Positions 8,755 through 17,455 of a stretch of DNA of 64,000 bases are shown piece after piece; the stretch's first letter is position 1; each line of letters starts with the position of its first letter. The DNA comes from Streptococcus porcinus (lineage in GTDB: Bacteria > Bacillota > Bacilli > Lactobacillales > Streptococcaceae), in the NCBI RefSeq assembly GCF_900475415.1, contig NZ_LS483388.1, positions 420,001 through 484,000 on the forward strand, in the 5' to 3' direction. A model generated the notes under the pieces. The model was not told the DNA's origin and ran no database searches. It saw only the letters and a list, made by a program, of their open reading frames with translations. Position numbers and translations under genes: made by a program.

Positions 8755-11700
8755 ATGTGCTTTTTAAAAAATAATTATCGCTACGCTTTACGGAAAACAT
8801 CTTTTGGACTTTTATCAGTTGCATGGCTAAGTTTTTTTCTAGTAACCAATCAAGTATCTGCTGATGAGATATCTTCAAATGTAGCTAATAATACTTCTAG
8901 CCAAGTACTTGCCAACGATTCGATTAAAGACTTAGAAGTAGCACTTAATCGTTCAAATGACGTTAAGAGTTTAGAAGAAAAATATCAAGCAGAAGGCTTC
9001 CAAGTAAGTCTTACTGAAGATGAGATATCTTATCCTGGTGCTCATGCGGCTGAAAAAATAGCAACTGAGATTAATCAGACCTATGATCAACAACAAAAAC
9101 AAATAGAAGCAGAAGTAGCTAGTTATAATGCGAAAGTAGCTGAGGAAGAAGCTAAGCAAAAGCAGTATCAAGAAGAGCTTGCTCTTTATCAGGAACAGGT
9201 AAAGGAAAAAGCACGAATTGAAGCGGTTAATGACCAGAAAAAAATTAATTACCAGAATGCTCAAGAAGCCTATATAGAAGCTGAAAAAAATCTGGGTGAG
9301 GAATACCAATTTACAAATGAGGATAAAAAAACAGTTAGTAATGGTAATAGTAACCCCTTAAAACTTTATGGGGAATTAGACCAAGAAAAGAAAAATAGTA
9401 TTGATTACTATAAGGGCTTAAAAGTTAAAGCCGATTTAGATGCCTTAGATGCTCATTCTTTACAAGAATCAATTACTTGGAATAAAAATACCACTTTTGA
9501 AAAAGTAAATGGTAACTTCAAAGTCAGTACAGGTACGGAGCTAAAAGACGAAACAAAACGTATTAGTCATACTATTAAATTAACGGGCTATAACATTAAT
9601 GATTCCTTTGTCTTAAAAAATGTTGGGAAGATTGAAACAGGTGATAGACTGGATTTAAAGGTTACTATTACCAAAATTGGAGAAGGTTATGGTCAGAAAA
9701 AAGATGATGGTAGCTATACCGTTGAACAAGCTCTTTACATAGGTAAAGAGTTTGAGAAGCTTAAAGAAGCTTCAGGCTCTATCGAATTTATCTATCGAAA
9801 TCATAAGGATATGGGCTTTAAATTTGAATTTTTGGTAAACAATAAGCCAACGAAAATTCTTATCACTCAAGTTATTGGTGATATTGATCTCGGACAAAAA
9901 ATTCAATTTGATTTTGGTAAGGATGGTAAGAAACTTTTTTCAGTGCCTCAGGACTCAAAAATTACAAATAATAATGAAACGTTTACGTCAGCTGCTAACT
10001 TTAATGTTCAAAACTTTGATAAAACCCCAGAGGGAACCATGTTAGCTGTAGGTGTAGGAACTGAGATGAATTATCACCATTTCACTGAGGCAAGTTACTA
10101 TCAATATACTAACAATAATTATGAAGTATTATCACAGTTAACAGAAGCGGAATTTGACAAGGAAAAACTTGCTCTAATGGCTGGAACAAGTACAGCAGCT
10201 CCGGGACAAAAGCGGGTTGGAGGAATCCTTTTTTCTTTATTTGGTAATTCAGTTAAGTTAAATGAGGTTGTTAAACCAGAACCCCCTACTTATGAACAAG
10301 TCTTGGAGCCACAAGTACCAACACCACCAGAAAAAATAACTATAGAAAAACCTAAACTTAGTCTGAAAAGTTTTAGATTAGTTCCTATGTTAGAAGCAGA
10401 GACTGCTTTTGATATTGAAACTGGAGATTGGCCTAAAGAAAACTTAAGTGATCCAAGCTTACCAGAGGACCCTATCATAAATGACAGTCTTCTGCCAACA
10501 GAAGATGACGGCCAAGTCAATATGAGTGAGATTGAACTTATCTTTGGTAATAGTGACTTTATCGATGTTTTTGAAGACACAGCAACAGAAGTGATAGGCG
10601 GTTCGAATTCTGGAGCTCTCTCTATTCAAGAAAATAGCGATCCTATTTATGAAGAAACATATGATTCCGAGCCAAGTCTTGAGTTAGGACAAAGCTTCTT
10701 AATTGAAGAATCAGAAGACACACAATTTGATATAAATGGTTTCTTAGGCGATGAGGTCATTGAAGAAGACACTGAAATCCCAGTTTATCAATCTGGACAA
10801 CAGTCAGACATTATAGAATTTAGCGAAGATAGCCAACCTGTTCTGACAGGCTTCTCAGGCGATGAGGTCATTGAAGAAGGTAGTCAAGTTCCAGTTTACC
10901 AATTTGGGATGCAGACAGAAGTCATAGAGTTCAGCGAAGATAGCCAACCTGTTCTGACAGGTTTCTCAGGCGATGAGGTCATTGAAGAAGACAGTCAAGT
11001 TCCAGTTTATCAATTTGGGATGCAGACAGAAGTTATAGAGTTCAGCGAAGATAGCCAACCTGTTCTGACAGGTTTCTCAGGCGATGAGGTCATTGAAGAA
11101 GACAGTCAAGTTCCAGTTTACCAATTTGGGATGCAGACAGAAGTCATAGAGTTCAGCGAAGATAGCCAACCTGTTCTGACAGGTTTCTCAGGCGATGAGG
11201 TCATTGAAGAAGACAGTCAAGTTCCAGTTTATCAATTTGGCATGCAGACAGAAGTTATAGAGTTCAGCGAAGATAGCCAACCTGTTCTGATAGGTTTCTC
11301 AGGCGATGAGGTCATTGAAGAAGACAGTCAAGTTCCAGTTTATCAATTTGGCATGCAGACAGAGGTTATAGAGTTCAGCGAAGATAGCCAACCTGTTCTG
11401 ACAGGTTTCTCAGGCGATGAGGTCATTGAAGAAGATACTGAAAGACCGATTCATCACTTTGGAATGCACTTAGAATCAATTGAATTCAGTGAAGATAGCC
11501 AACCTGTTCTGACAGGTTTCTCAGACGATGAGATCATCGAAGAAGATAGCATTATTCAAGAAGAAAAACTTGTTACAAAACAGAGTCAAAGTGAAGATAA
11601 AAATCATTTTAATAAAGCAAATAACCAAGCAACGCAAGTGGTAAAAACAGAAAAAGTTAATTTGCCAATGACCGGAGAAAAAGCGGAATCTAAGTTGGTA

Positions 11701-11769
11701 GCATTGATTTTTATAGTCATGAGTTTAGGTGGTCTTCTTAGCCAAACTTTTAAAAATCGTCAGTCTTAA
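8755..11769 (+). CDS. LPxTG-anchored adhesin with GbpC/Spa-like domain and fibronectin-binding-type repeats
   Basis: 1004 residues. Signal peptide about 1-37 (ALRKTSFGLLSVAWLSFFL...VSA). About 75-180 is a charged coiled coil resembling antigen I/II A-repeats, then a beta-rich domain about 235-505 that I assign to the GbpC/Spa type (SITWNKN, GTEMNYHHFTEASYYQY). A Pro-rich linker at about 505-535 leads to an acidic region and about eight 37-residue repeats (about 650-935) with EFSEDSQ, TGFSGDE and VIEEDS blocks, matching the pattern of streptococcal fibronectin-binding repeats. Cell-wall sorting signal LPMTG (970-974) plus membrane segment and tail. Product at the cell surface; fibronectin binding is inferred, not shown. 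Confidence 0.85.
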   Translation: MCFLKNNYRYALRKTSFGLLSVAWLSFFLVTNQVSADEISSNVANNTSSQVLANDSIKDLEVALNRSNDVKSLEEKYQAEGFQVSLTEDEISYPGAHAAEKIATEINQTYDQQQKQIEAEVASYNAKVAEEEAKQKQYQEELALYQEQVKEKARIEAVNDQKKINYQNAQEAYIEAEKNLGEEYQFTNEDKKTVSNGNSNPLKLYGELDQEKKNSIDYYKGLKVKADLDALDAHSLQESITWNKNTTFEKVNGNFKVSTGTELKDETKRISHTIKLTGYNINDSFVLKNVGKIETGDRLDLKVTITKIGEGYGQKKDDGSYTVEQALYIGKEFEKLKEASGSIEFIYRNHKDMGFKFEFLVNNKPTKILITQVIGDIDLGQKIQFDFGKDGKKLFSVPQDSKITNNNETFTSAANFNVQNFDKTPEGTMLAVGVGTEMNYHHFTEASYYQYTNNNYEVLSQLTEAEFDKEKLALMAGTSTAAPGQKRVGGILFSLFGNSVKLNEVVKPEPPTYEQVLEPQVPTPPEKITIEKPKLSLKSFRLVPMLEAETAFDIETGDWPKENLSDPSLPEDPIINDSLLPTEDDGQVNMSEIELIFGNSDFIDVFEDTATEVIGGSNSGALSIQENSDPIYEETYDSEPSLELGQSFLIEESEDTQFDINGFLGDEVIEEDTEIPVYQSGQQSDIIEFSEDSQPVLTGFSGDEVIEEGSQVPVYQFGMQTEVIEFSEDSQPVLTGFSGDEVIEEDSQVPVYQFGMQTEVIEFSEDSQPVLTGFSGDEVIEEDSQVPVYQFGMQTEVIEFSEDSQPVLTGFSGDEVIEEDSQVPVYQFGMQTEVIEFSEDSQPVLIGFSGDEVIEEDSQVPVYQFGMQTEVIEFSEDSQPVLTGFSGDEVIEEDTERPIHHFGMHLESIEFSEDSQPVLTGFSDDEIIEEDSIIQEEKLVTKQSQSEDKNHFNKANNQATQVVKTEKVNLPMTGEKAESKLVALIFIVMSLGGLLSQTFKNRQS
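10698..11560 (+). repeat. Tandem 111-bp repeats inside the adhesin
   Basis: Units repeat every 111 bp (for example units begin near 10921 and 11032). The five central copies are almost identical (one has LIGF for LTGF), while the first and the last two are diverged. Copy number is likely to vary between strains by slippage or recombination. Confidence 0.9.
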
Positions 11770-11868
11770 AACCTGTTTTAGAACTGTTGAAGTTTACCTT
11801 TTCAAGCACTAGTAGCTTTGTTGACTTAAATTAGGGCCTTAATAGGTGTAAAGTTAGGTATAGATATT

Positions 11869-11907
11869 AAAAAGGAAGTTGTAGTCATTAAGACAACTTC
11901 CTTTTTT
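11869..11907 (+). terminator. Adhesin terminator
   Basis: AAAAAGGAAGTTGT pairs with ACAACTTCCTTTTTT, ending in a T run. Confidence 0.85.
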
Positions 11908-11937
11908 GATAAACAATTATAAGTAGTAGGAGCTTTA

Positions 11938-12134
11938 TTAAACTTACTAATAAATTTTGGTATAATGAATTACGTAGAGTTCAAAGATAAGAAGATGGAG
12001 AAATGATGATAGTGTCTCTCTTTTATCCGAAGCTTTTCAAGCAAGATAGCCGTAATAAAAGTTTGAGTTTTCAGTGGGCAGAACAACCTGTTTTGAAGGA
12101 GGGATTGATAACATCTATAAGTATTATTACTTGA
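11938..12134 (+). other. Promoter-like site and 43-codon small ORF
   Basis: An extended -10 TGGTATAAT (TATAAT 11961-11966) is followed by a possible small ORF at 12003-12134 (ATG with GGAG 5-8 nt upstream, ending SISIIT). I recognise no family. Beyond it the sequence to 12288 shows only short interrupted frames, so this may be the remnant of a decayed gene or the leader of the next gene. Coding status is doubtful. Confidence 0.25.
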
Positions 12135-12288
12135 CTTCAGGAAATTCGAAATTAGGGGCTATCTGTTGAAGTTTGGCTACCGATTCCTTTAATTTGGAAT
12201 TATTTTTCTTTGAGAAAAATACCTACCTCGCTAATAATTACAAGAACAAGCAAATAATATATTTTTTAGATTGATAAGGAGAGACATT

Positions 12289-12960
12289 ATGACCAATCCA
12301 GAAAAACAAGCCCCTATCATGCGCCTCTTTGAGTTAGAGCCAATTCCATCTACTAGGAAAACTTTCCAGAAAGTTGGGAAAGACAATCTTTTACAAGCTA
12401 TTAACAAAGAAGAAGGAACTTTGGTTATGGTTACTTGTTATCATGAAAATTCAAATCAGCAAGTGGTTTTTGAGGTTTATCAGAATGAAGCTGCCTACCG
12501 GCAACATATCCAAACAGACCACTTCCAAACCTTTTTAGATTATGCTAGTGATGGCTTAAAGAGTCCTAAAGTTGTTATACTGCAAGCAGAGTTGCTTTGT
12601 GAAAAAGCTGAAAAGAAATTCTTTGAAAATGCTTCTACATTACATATTCGCTTAGCTAAAATAAGTTTAGATCCAGAAAATGCTGCTATCTTCAAGGATA
12701 TCTTAAATCAAGAAATGCCCACTTCAATTGCTAAAGAAAGCGGTGTTTTAGCCCTTTTTTGTGGCCGGAATTTAGAAGATTTGAGTCAATGGTATTTTTT
12801 CGAAGTTTATCAAAATCAAGAAGCTTATCAGAAGCATATTGAGAGTGAGCATTTTAAAAAATACCTCAAAGATTCAGCTGAAATCATCCTAACTAAAGAA
12901 CTTGAGATTTTGGATGGAGATATTTTGGTTAGCCAAGGCAAGGCACAGTATTTATCATAA
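12289..12960 (+). CDS. Tandem ABM-domain (putative quinol monooxygenase-like) protein
   Basis: 223 residues made of two antibiotic-biosynthesis-monooxygenase (ABM) ferredoxin-like domains (about 1-110 and 115-215). Each has the hallmark tail: VFEVYQNEAAYRQHIQTDHF and FFEVYQNQEAYQKHIESEHF, followed by Phe and Leu. ABM proteins are small cofactor-free oxygenases or haem/quinone-binding proteins; fused tandem copies are less common than single domains. The start at 12289 is preferred over the in-frame ATG at 12271 because AAGGAGAG lies 6 nt before it. It stands alone, 1.2 kb before the LysR gene, with no operon partner. Substrate unknown. Confidence 0.75.
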   Translation: MTNPEKQAPIMRLFELEPIPSTRKTFQKVGKDNLLQAINKEEGTLVMVTCYHENSNQQVVFEVYQNEAAYRQHIQTDHFQTFLDYASDGLKSPKVVILQAELLCEKAEKKFFENASTLHIRLAKISLDPENAAIFKDILNQEMPTSIAKESGVLALFCGRNLEDLSQWYFFEVYQNQEAYQKHIESEHFKKYLKDSAEIILTKELEILDGDILVSQGKAQYLS

Positions 12961-13213
12961 GAAAATAAGCTTTTGTGTGATGTTAGGAGTCTAGTTAACA
13001 TGCCAAGATAAATAGCTCAGCTGTTGTTAGTTTTTAGATGTCTAATTTAGCTAGTAGAAAGGTTTTAACCCCATTCGGAATTTTGCACCTAAGATAAGGG
13101 GGATAAATAGTCCATTTAATCTATTTCTAGGAAAATCTTGTCACTAAAAAATGAACCCAGTCATGAATAAGTAAATATACTTTTCAGAATTAGAAGAGGA
13201 ACCTAACTATAGA

Positions 13214-13247
13214 AAATGAGCCTTTCAATCAAGATTGGCTCATTTGT
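13214..13247 (-). terminator. Probable LysR-gene terminator
   Basis: AATGAGCC and GGCTCATT can form a stem around the stop of the LysR gene, with a modest T-rich tail on the minus strand. Confidence 0.4.
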
Positions 13248-14134
13248 TCGATATGGTAATGCTTGGAAACGTAGTTGATAAAGTCTTGTATGGCTGGAGC
13301 ATGTGTTGTGCTGTTTAGGTAAGCCATATAATAGTAACGGGAGTTTTTTAGGGCATTTACCTCAATGATGTCGACATCTAATGTCTTTAAAAATTCTAAT
13401 TTTGGCAGAATAGCAATACCGAAATTTTGAGCAACTAAACCTGCAATCGTTTCATCCTCTTCAATTTCAAAGGTAATATTAATCTGGTTTTTATAATTTT
13501 TGTACAGTTCTTCAATTACTGGTCGAACACCACTTTTCTTTGAAAACCAAATTTGTGAATAGGGAAGTGTATCTTCTAAAGTTACCTCTTCTAATTTTGT
13601 TAGCTCATGGTTTTTTGGAACAACAATAACCATATCTTGTATAGCAATAGGAATAAAAGTAATTTGGGGGTTGCTCTCAATTTTAGAACAAAAGGCTAAA
13701 TCATATTTACCATCTGTTAGCCCTTTAAGCAAATCCGCAGTCATTCCGCTATCATTGTAAAAAATAAAATTAGCTGGGGATTGGGGATATTGGGTAAGAA
13801 ACTGTCGCGTTAGGTTTGGGACAATACGGTGACTTAAAATACGTAGTAAGGCAATATTAATATCAAGTTTGTCTTGGCTGATTGCTTGAAGATGTGATAC
13901 GCTTTGATCAATAATCTTTAACGCTTTTTGAATATCTTTTGCGAATCTTCTACCATTAGTTGTAAGTACAATATTACGTCCTTGCTTTTCAAAAAGTTGT
14001 AGTCCTAGCTCATTCTCAATCATTGTAATAGCATGACTTAAGGTTGGTTGTGTAATATGTAATTGTTCAGCAGCTTTAGTATAATGCTCTACACTTGCAA
14101 GCGTAATAAAATATCTTAGATGTTGTAAATTCAT
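13229..14134 (-). CDS. LysR-family regulator of the quinate/shikimate locus
   Basis: 301 residues. N-terminal winged helix-turn-helix of LysR regulators (MNLQHLRYFITLASVEHYTK, AAEQLHITQPTLSHAITMIE, LFEKQGRNIVLTTNG), then a periplasmic-binding-protein-like effector domain (about 90-300). It is divergent from the TIM-barrel/SDR/MFS/aroE operon, the classical LysR layout. GGGGAG lies 6 nt before the ATG at 14134. The likely co-inducer is a cyclic acid of the pathway. Its probable binding motif appears upstream of both operons of the locus (see 14174 and 19664), and the first copy lies in its own promoter region, suggesting autoregulation. Confidence 0.87.
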   Translation of the reverse strand: MNLQHLRYFITLASVEHYTKAAEQLHITQPTLSHAITMIENELGLQLFEKQGRNIVLTTNGRRFAKDIQKALKIIDQSVSHLQAISQDKLDINIALLRILSHRIVPNLTRQFLTQYPQSPANFIFYNDSGMTADLLKGLTDGKYDLAFCSKIESNPQITFIPIAIQDMVIVVPKNHELTKLEEVTLEDTLPYSQIWFSKKSGVRPVIEELYKNYKNQINITFEIEEDETIAGLVAQNFGIAILPKLEFLKTLDVDIIEVNALKNSRYYYMAYLNSTTHAPAIQDFINYVSKHYHIEQMSQS

Positions 14135-14173
14135 AATCAACTCCCCGTAATGTTTTTCTTATTCTATCATGAA

Positions 14174-14241
14174 CTATAAATTTTTTCTATGGAAAGCCTT
14201 TCAAAATTCAATTGGATTTTGTGATTTCTTTAACTTATAAT
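14174..14241 (+). promoter_or_regulatory. LysR-type operator plus promoter of the first quinate/shikimate operon
   Basis: The motif CTATAAA-n6-CTATGGA (14174-14193) contains ATA-N9-TAT. It is followed 39 bp from its start by TTGGAT (14213-14218), a 17-bp spacer and TATAAT (14236-14241). The motif centre is near -64 relative to the predicted start, the standard LysR recognition site. The same module occurs at 19664-19731. Confidence 0.75.
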
Positions 14242-14292
14242 GAGTTTGTAACTGAATGTTAAAAAATTAACAAACTTTTGGGAGGATGTAGA

Positions 14293-15129
14293 ATGTCACA
14301 AGAATCACCAATTACTATTAGTTCCTGGACCTTAGGAGATACTTGTCGCTTTGAAGATCGGGTTAAGGCAGCCAAAAATGCAGGATATCAAGGCATTGGA
14401 CTTCGCTCAGAAACCTATGTTGACGCCTTAAATGAAGGTTTAACAGATCATGATATTTTAACAATTTTAGATAAATATGATATTAAAGTAACTGAAGTTG
14501 AATATATTGTTCAGTGGGCAGAAGAAAACCGTTCCTATGAGCAGAAATATAAGGAACAGATATGTTTTCACATGTGTCGACTTTTTGATGTTGCTCATAT
14601 CAACTGTGGTCTTATGGAAAGTTATTCTATTGATTACACAGCTCGAAAATTAAAAGAACTTTGCGAGCGTGCTGGTGACCTAATTATAGGTGTTGAACCG
14701 ATGCCATATAGTGGACTTCCTGATTTTGATAAGGCTTATGCTGTTGTTGAAGCCTCTGGTTGTGATAACGCCATGTTGATCCTTGATACTTGGCACTGGG
14801 TTCGGGCTGATCAACCTTATCGTCAACTCACAGCTAAACAAGCAGCAAAAGTTGTTTCTATTCAAATCAATGATGCCTATGAACGACCATATGCGTCAGC
14901 AATTCTCCGAGATGAGTCAATGCATGATCGTTTAGCACCGGGAACAGGAGTCAAGGACACTGTTGGTTTTATTAATATGATTAAGGAAGCAGGCATTCGG
15001 CCTAAAGTTATAGGTGTTGAAGTGATTTCAGATGCTATTTTGGCTCAAGGTTTAGATTATGCTTCTCGATATACATATGAAAATACGGTCAAGGTTCTTG
15101 AAGAAGCTTGGCCAGAGCAATTATACTAA
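14293..15129 (+). CDS. Xylose-isomerase-like TIM-barrel enzyme (candidate 3-dehydroshikimate dehydratase or isomerase)
   Basis: 278 residues, AP-endonuclease-2/xylose-isomerase-like TIM barrel. Metal-ligand candidates are visible: the Glu in GVEPMPYSG, Asp and His in LILDTWHW, Asp in IQINDAYE and Glu in VIGVEVISD, the pattern of IolE/AsbF-type enzymes. Because it opens an operon with aroE and next to aroD, a 3-dehydroshikimate dehydratase (to protocatechuate) or an isomerase of a cyclohexane-carboxylate is plausible. The family is too broad to be sure. The start at 14293 follows GGGAGG; the in-frame upstream ATG at 14278 overlaps that SD region and is less likely. Confidence 0.7.
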   Translation: MSQESPITISSWTLGDTCRFEDRVKAAKNAGYQGIGLRSETYVDALNEGLTDHDILTILDKYDIKVTEVEYIVQWAEENRSYEQKYKEQICFHMCRLFDVAHINCGLMESYSIDYTARKLKELCERAGDLIIGVEPMPYSGLPDFDKAYAVVEASGCDNAMLILDTWHWVRADQPYRQLTAKQAAKVVSIQINDAYERPYASAILRDESMHDRLAPGTGVKDTVGFINMIKEAGIRPKVIGVEVISDAILAQGLDYASRYTYENTVKVLEEAWPEQLY

Positions 15130-15201
15130 TGAGTTTGTTGATTTTTTAACAAAAGTAAGTGAAAGAAATAATTTACGATATAATAGAAAGATAGGTGGAA
15201 A

Positions 15202-16059
15202 ATGACGGAAGAATGGTTAGGCCTAGATGGAAAGGTTGCAGTCGTTACAGGAGCAGTTGGAGGTATGGGGAAAACAATTGTTCAAGAATTTGCTAAACAA
15301 GGTGTAAATATTGTCCTCCTCGATATTAAAGAGAATGACTTAAATGTTTATGCTGAAGAAATAAGGACGACTTATGGTGTTGATACTTTAGCCATTGTGA
15401 CTGATTCTACATCAGAAGAAGCAGTTGAAAATGCAGTGAGGAAGACAGTTGAAAAATTCGGTCGTGTTGATATTTTAGTTAATACAGCCGCTATGCTACG
15501 AGCATGCCCGCTTGAAGACTTACCTTTGGAAGAATGGCGGCAAACGGTAGATATTAACTTAACAGGTTATTTCCTAGTATCGCAACGGTTTGGTCGTCAA
15601 ATGATTAAACAGGGAAAAGGGAATATGGTTCATGTATCAACGATTGCTTCTGTGTTTCCTGAGACCTACTCTGCAGCTTATAGTTCAACAAAAGCGGGTG
15701 TAAATATGATGTCTCGTCAGATGGCAGCAGAGTGGGGTCAATTTGGGGTGCGTAGTAATTGTATTCAGCCATGTTTTGTTAAAACGCCGTTATCTGAAGC
15801 TTTCTATGCTGATCCAGATGTAGAAAAAGGTCGTAAGGCTTTAACTGCAAACAAACGGATTGGCAATACTATGGATATTGCTAATGCAGTACTTTATCTT
15901 GCAAGTGATCGTTCTGATTATACAAATGGACATGAATTACGTGTTGAAGGTGGTTTTGGCATTATGATGGGGGATCAAACTCCAAAGCCAGGCGGTCGCC
16001 GTCATTATGCAGAGAAAGAACATAAAGCTTATCTTGAAAGAGTCAAGGGAAATAGCTAA
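15202..16059 (+). CDS. Short-chain dehydrogenase/reductase (SDR)
   Basis: 285 residues, classical SDR: nucleotide motif TGAVGGMGKT near residue 16, NTAAML for the NNAG-like strand, catalytic Ser in VHVSTIAS and the Tyr160-x3-Lys164 pair. It acts in the cytoplasm with NAD(P). Spacing of 72 bp after the TIM-barrel gene and 45 bp before the first transporter indicates an operon. Within this locus it could oxidise or reduce a ring hydroxyl of quinate, shikimate or their reduced products; the substrate is not determined by sequence. The SD AGGTGG precedes the ATG. Confidence 0.82.
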   Translation: MTEEWLGLDGKVAVVTGAVGGMGKTIVQEFAKQGVNIVLLDIKENDLNVYAEEIRTTYGVDTLAIVTDSTSEEAVENAVRKTVEKFGRVDILVNTAAMLRACPLEDLPLEEWRQTVDINLTGYFLVSQRFGRQMIKQGKGNMVHVSTIASVFPETYSAAYSSTKAGVNMMSRQMAAEWGQFGVRSNCIQPCFVKTPLSEAFYADPDVEKGRKALTANKRIGNTMDIANAVLYLASDRSDYTNGHELRVEGGFGIMMGDQTPKPGGRRHYAEKEHKAYLERVKGNS

Positions 16060-16104
16060 TAAAAGCTAGAGGATTATTAGGATTATCTTTAAAAAGGGGA
16101 ACTT

Positions 16105-17394
16105 ATGTTTAAAAACAATAAATACAATTTTACTGCGATTTTGCTCTGGATGACCTATTTCTGTCATGGTATTCAGGCTATTATCATTTCACAAAATGCT
16201 AACTTCTTTGCAAATAAATGGGAAGTAGAAGCAGCAGCAGTTTTCGCAGTTATTGCTTGGACTGGTTTAGGAAAAATCTCTTTCTTAACTTTTTCTGGAC
16301 CACTTTCGGATAAAATTGGCCGTAAACCATTGATTGCCTTAGGTTTATTTGGTTATGTTATTATGTTTGGTTCATTTTTAGTGGCAACAAACCTTTGGAT
16401 GGCTAATATTCTCGCTTTTATTGGTGGAGCAATGACCTCACTTTATGATGGTGCTATTAATCCAGCTTTATTTGAAATGTATCCTGAAAATAAGTCAACG
16501 GCATCAATTTTTAGTAAGGCATTCATTTCGGTTTCTTCAATGCTTTACCCATTATTTGTAGCTTACTTAGTAAGTCATAAAATGGCAATTGAGATTGGTA
16601 TTATTGTTCCCTTTGTTCTTAGTATCCTAGTTTTAATTGGTGTTCTTATTTCGAGGTTCCCTGATAATGATATTCGTAAAGAGCAAAATGTTTCTGCCAG
16701 TGAAGCAATCAAAATCTTAGAAGCTAGACAAAGTACTGATCACGTTGTTACAAGTTCTAAAGTATCTCCAAATAAAAAAAGTGCAAATTTTGCTATAGAT
16801 GGTGTTGTTCTGTCTGCTTTTGCTTTTACCATTTACTCGACTTTTTACTTGTTTCAACAAGCCTCTAAATTGTATGCTCAAAATGTTATTCACATGTCAG
16901 AAACAAGTGCAGCAGCTGTGACTTCTTATTATCAACTTGGTGGTTTGATTGCGACAATTGTCTTTGCTTTTTTGATGGCTCGTGGCATTCGTGATATTGC
17001 ATTACTCGTTATTAGTCCAATTTTTGCAGGATTAGCAGGTCTTCTGGTTTACTTTATTCCAACTGCTGCTACATTAACTTTTGCTGGTATCATTATTGGA
17101 TTCTTTGCGGCTGGAGGACTCTTACAAATGGGGAATGCAGTTTTAAACCAATTCTTTGATAAAAACAAAGGTCGTAATACAAGTATTTATTATTTTGTAA
17201 TGGCTCTAGGTTCCTATATTGTTCCAATGCTAGCTTCCAAATTAATTGCGGCAAATCGTGCAGATTTGATTATGTTATTTGTATCACTTTGTGGATTTGC
17301 TTCTGCAGCCTTAATGATGTTTGCTGGAAAACGTTATGGCCATATTTTTGGAGTATCAGTCTTCTCTAACACAACAAAGACTGAAAGGAACTAG
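16105..17394 (+). CDS. MFS transporter (putative quinate/shikimate uptake), copy 1
   Basis: 429 residues, twelve predicted hydrophobic segments. The MFS loop motif is seen as GPLSDKIGRKPLIALG between segments 2 and 3. It is clearly paralogous to the next gene (both begin with a Y-x-GIQAIIISQN or [12 protein letters not shown] helix and share FFAAGG near the C-terminus). Located between the SDR and aroE, so import of quinate, shikimate or a related aromatic precursor is the likely role. SD AAAAGGGG. Confidence 0.8.
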   Translation: MFKNNKYNFTAILLWMTYFCHGIQAIIISQNANFFANKWEVEAAAVFAVIAWTGLGKISFLTFSGPLSDKIGRKPLIALGLFGYVIMFGSFLVATNLWMANILAFIGGAMTSLYDGAINPALFEMYPENKSTASIFSKAFISVSSMLYPLFVAYLVSHKMAIEIGIIVPFVLSILVLIGVLISRFPDNDIRKEQNVSASEAIKILEARQSTDHVVTSSKVSPNKKSANFAIDGVVLSAFAFTIYSTFYLFQQASKLYAQNVIHMSETSAAAVTSYYQLGGLIATIVFAFLMARGIRDIALLVISPIFAGLAGLLVYFIPTAATLTFAGIIIGFFAAGGLLQMGNAVLNQFFDKNKGRNTSIYYFVMALGSYIVPMLASKLIAANRADLIMLFVSLCGFASAALMMFAGKRYGHIFGVSVFSNTTKTERN

Positions 17395-17455
17395 ATAAAA
17401 GAGAGGATAATGATTTTCTCTGTAATTGATAAAAATATATAAGGAGTATCATTCA

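Noticed and set aside
8971..9309. Minus-strand 112-codon hydrophobic frame inside the adhesin
   Set aside because: It mirrors the Lys/Glu/Gln-rich coiled-coil codons of the adhesin, which read as Phe/Leu/Ile on the other strand.
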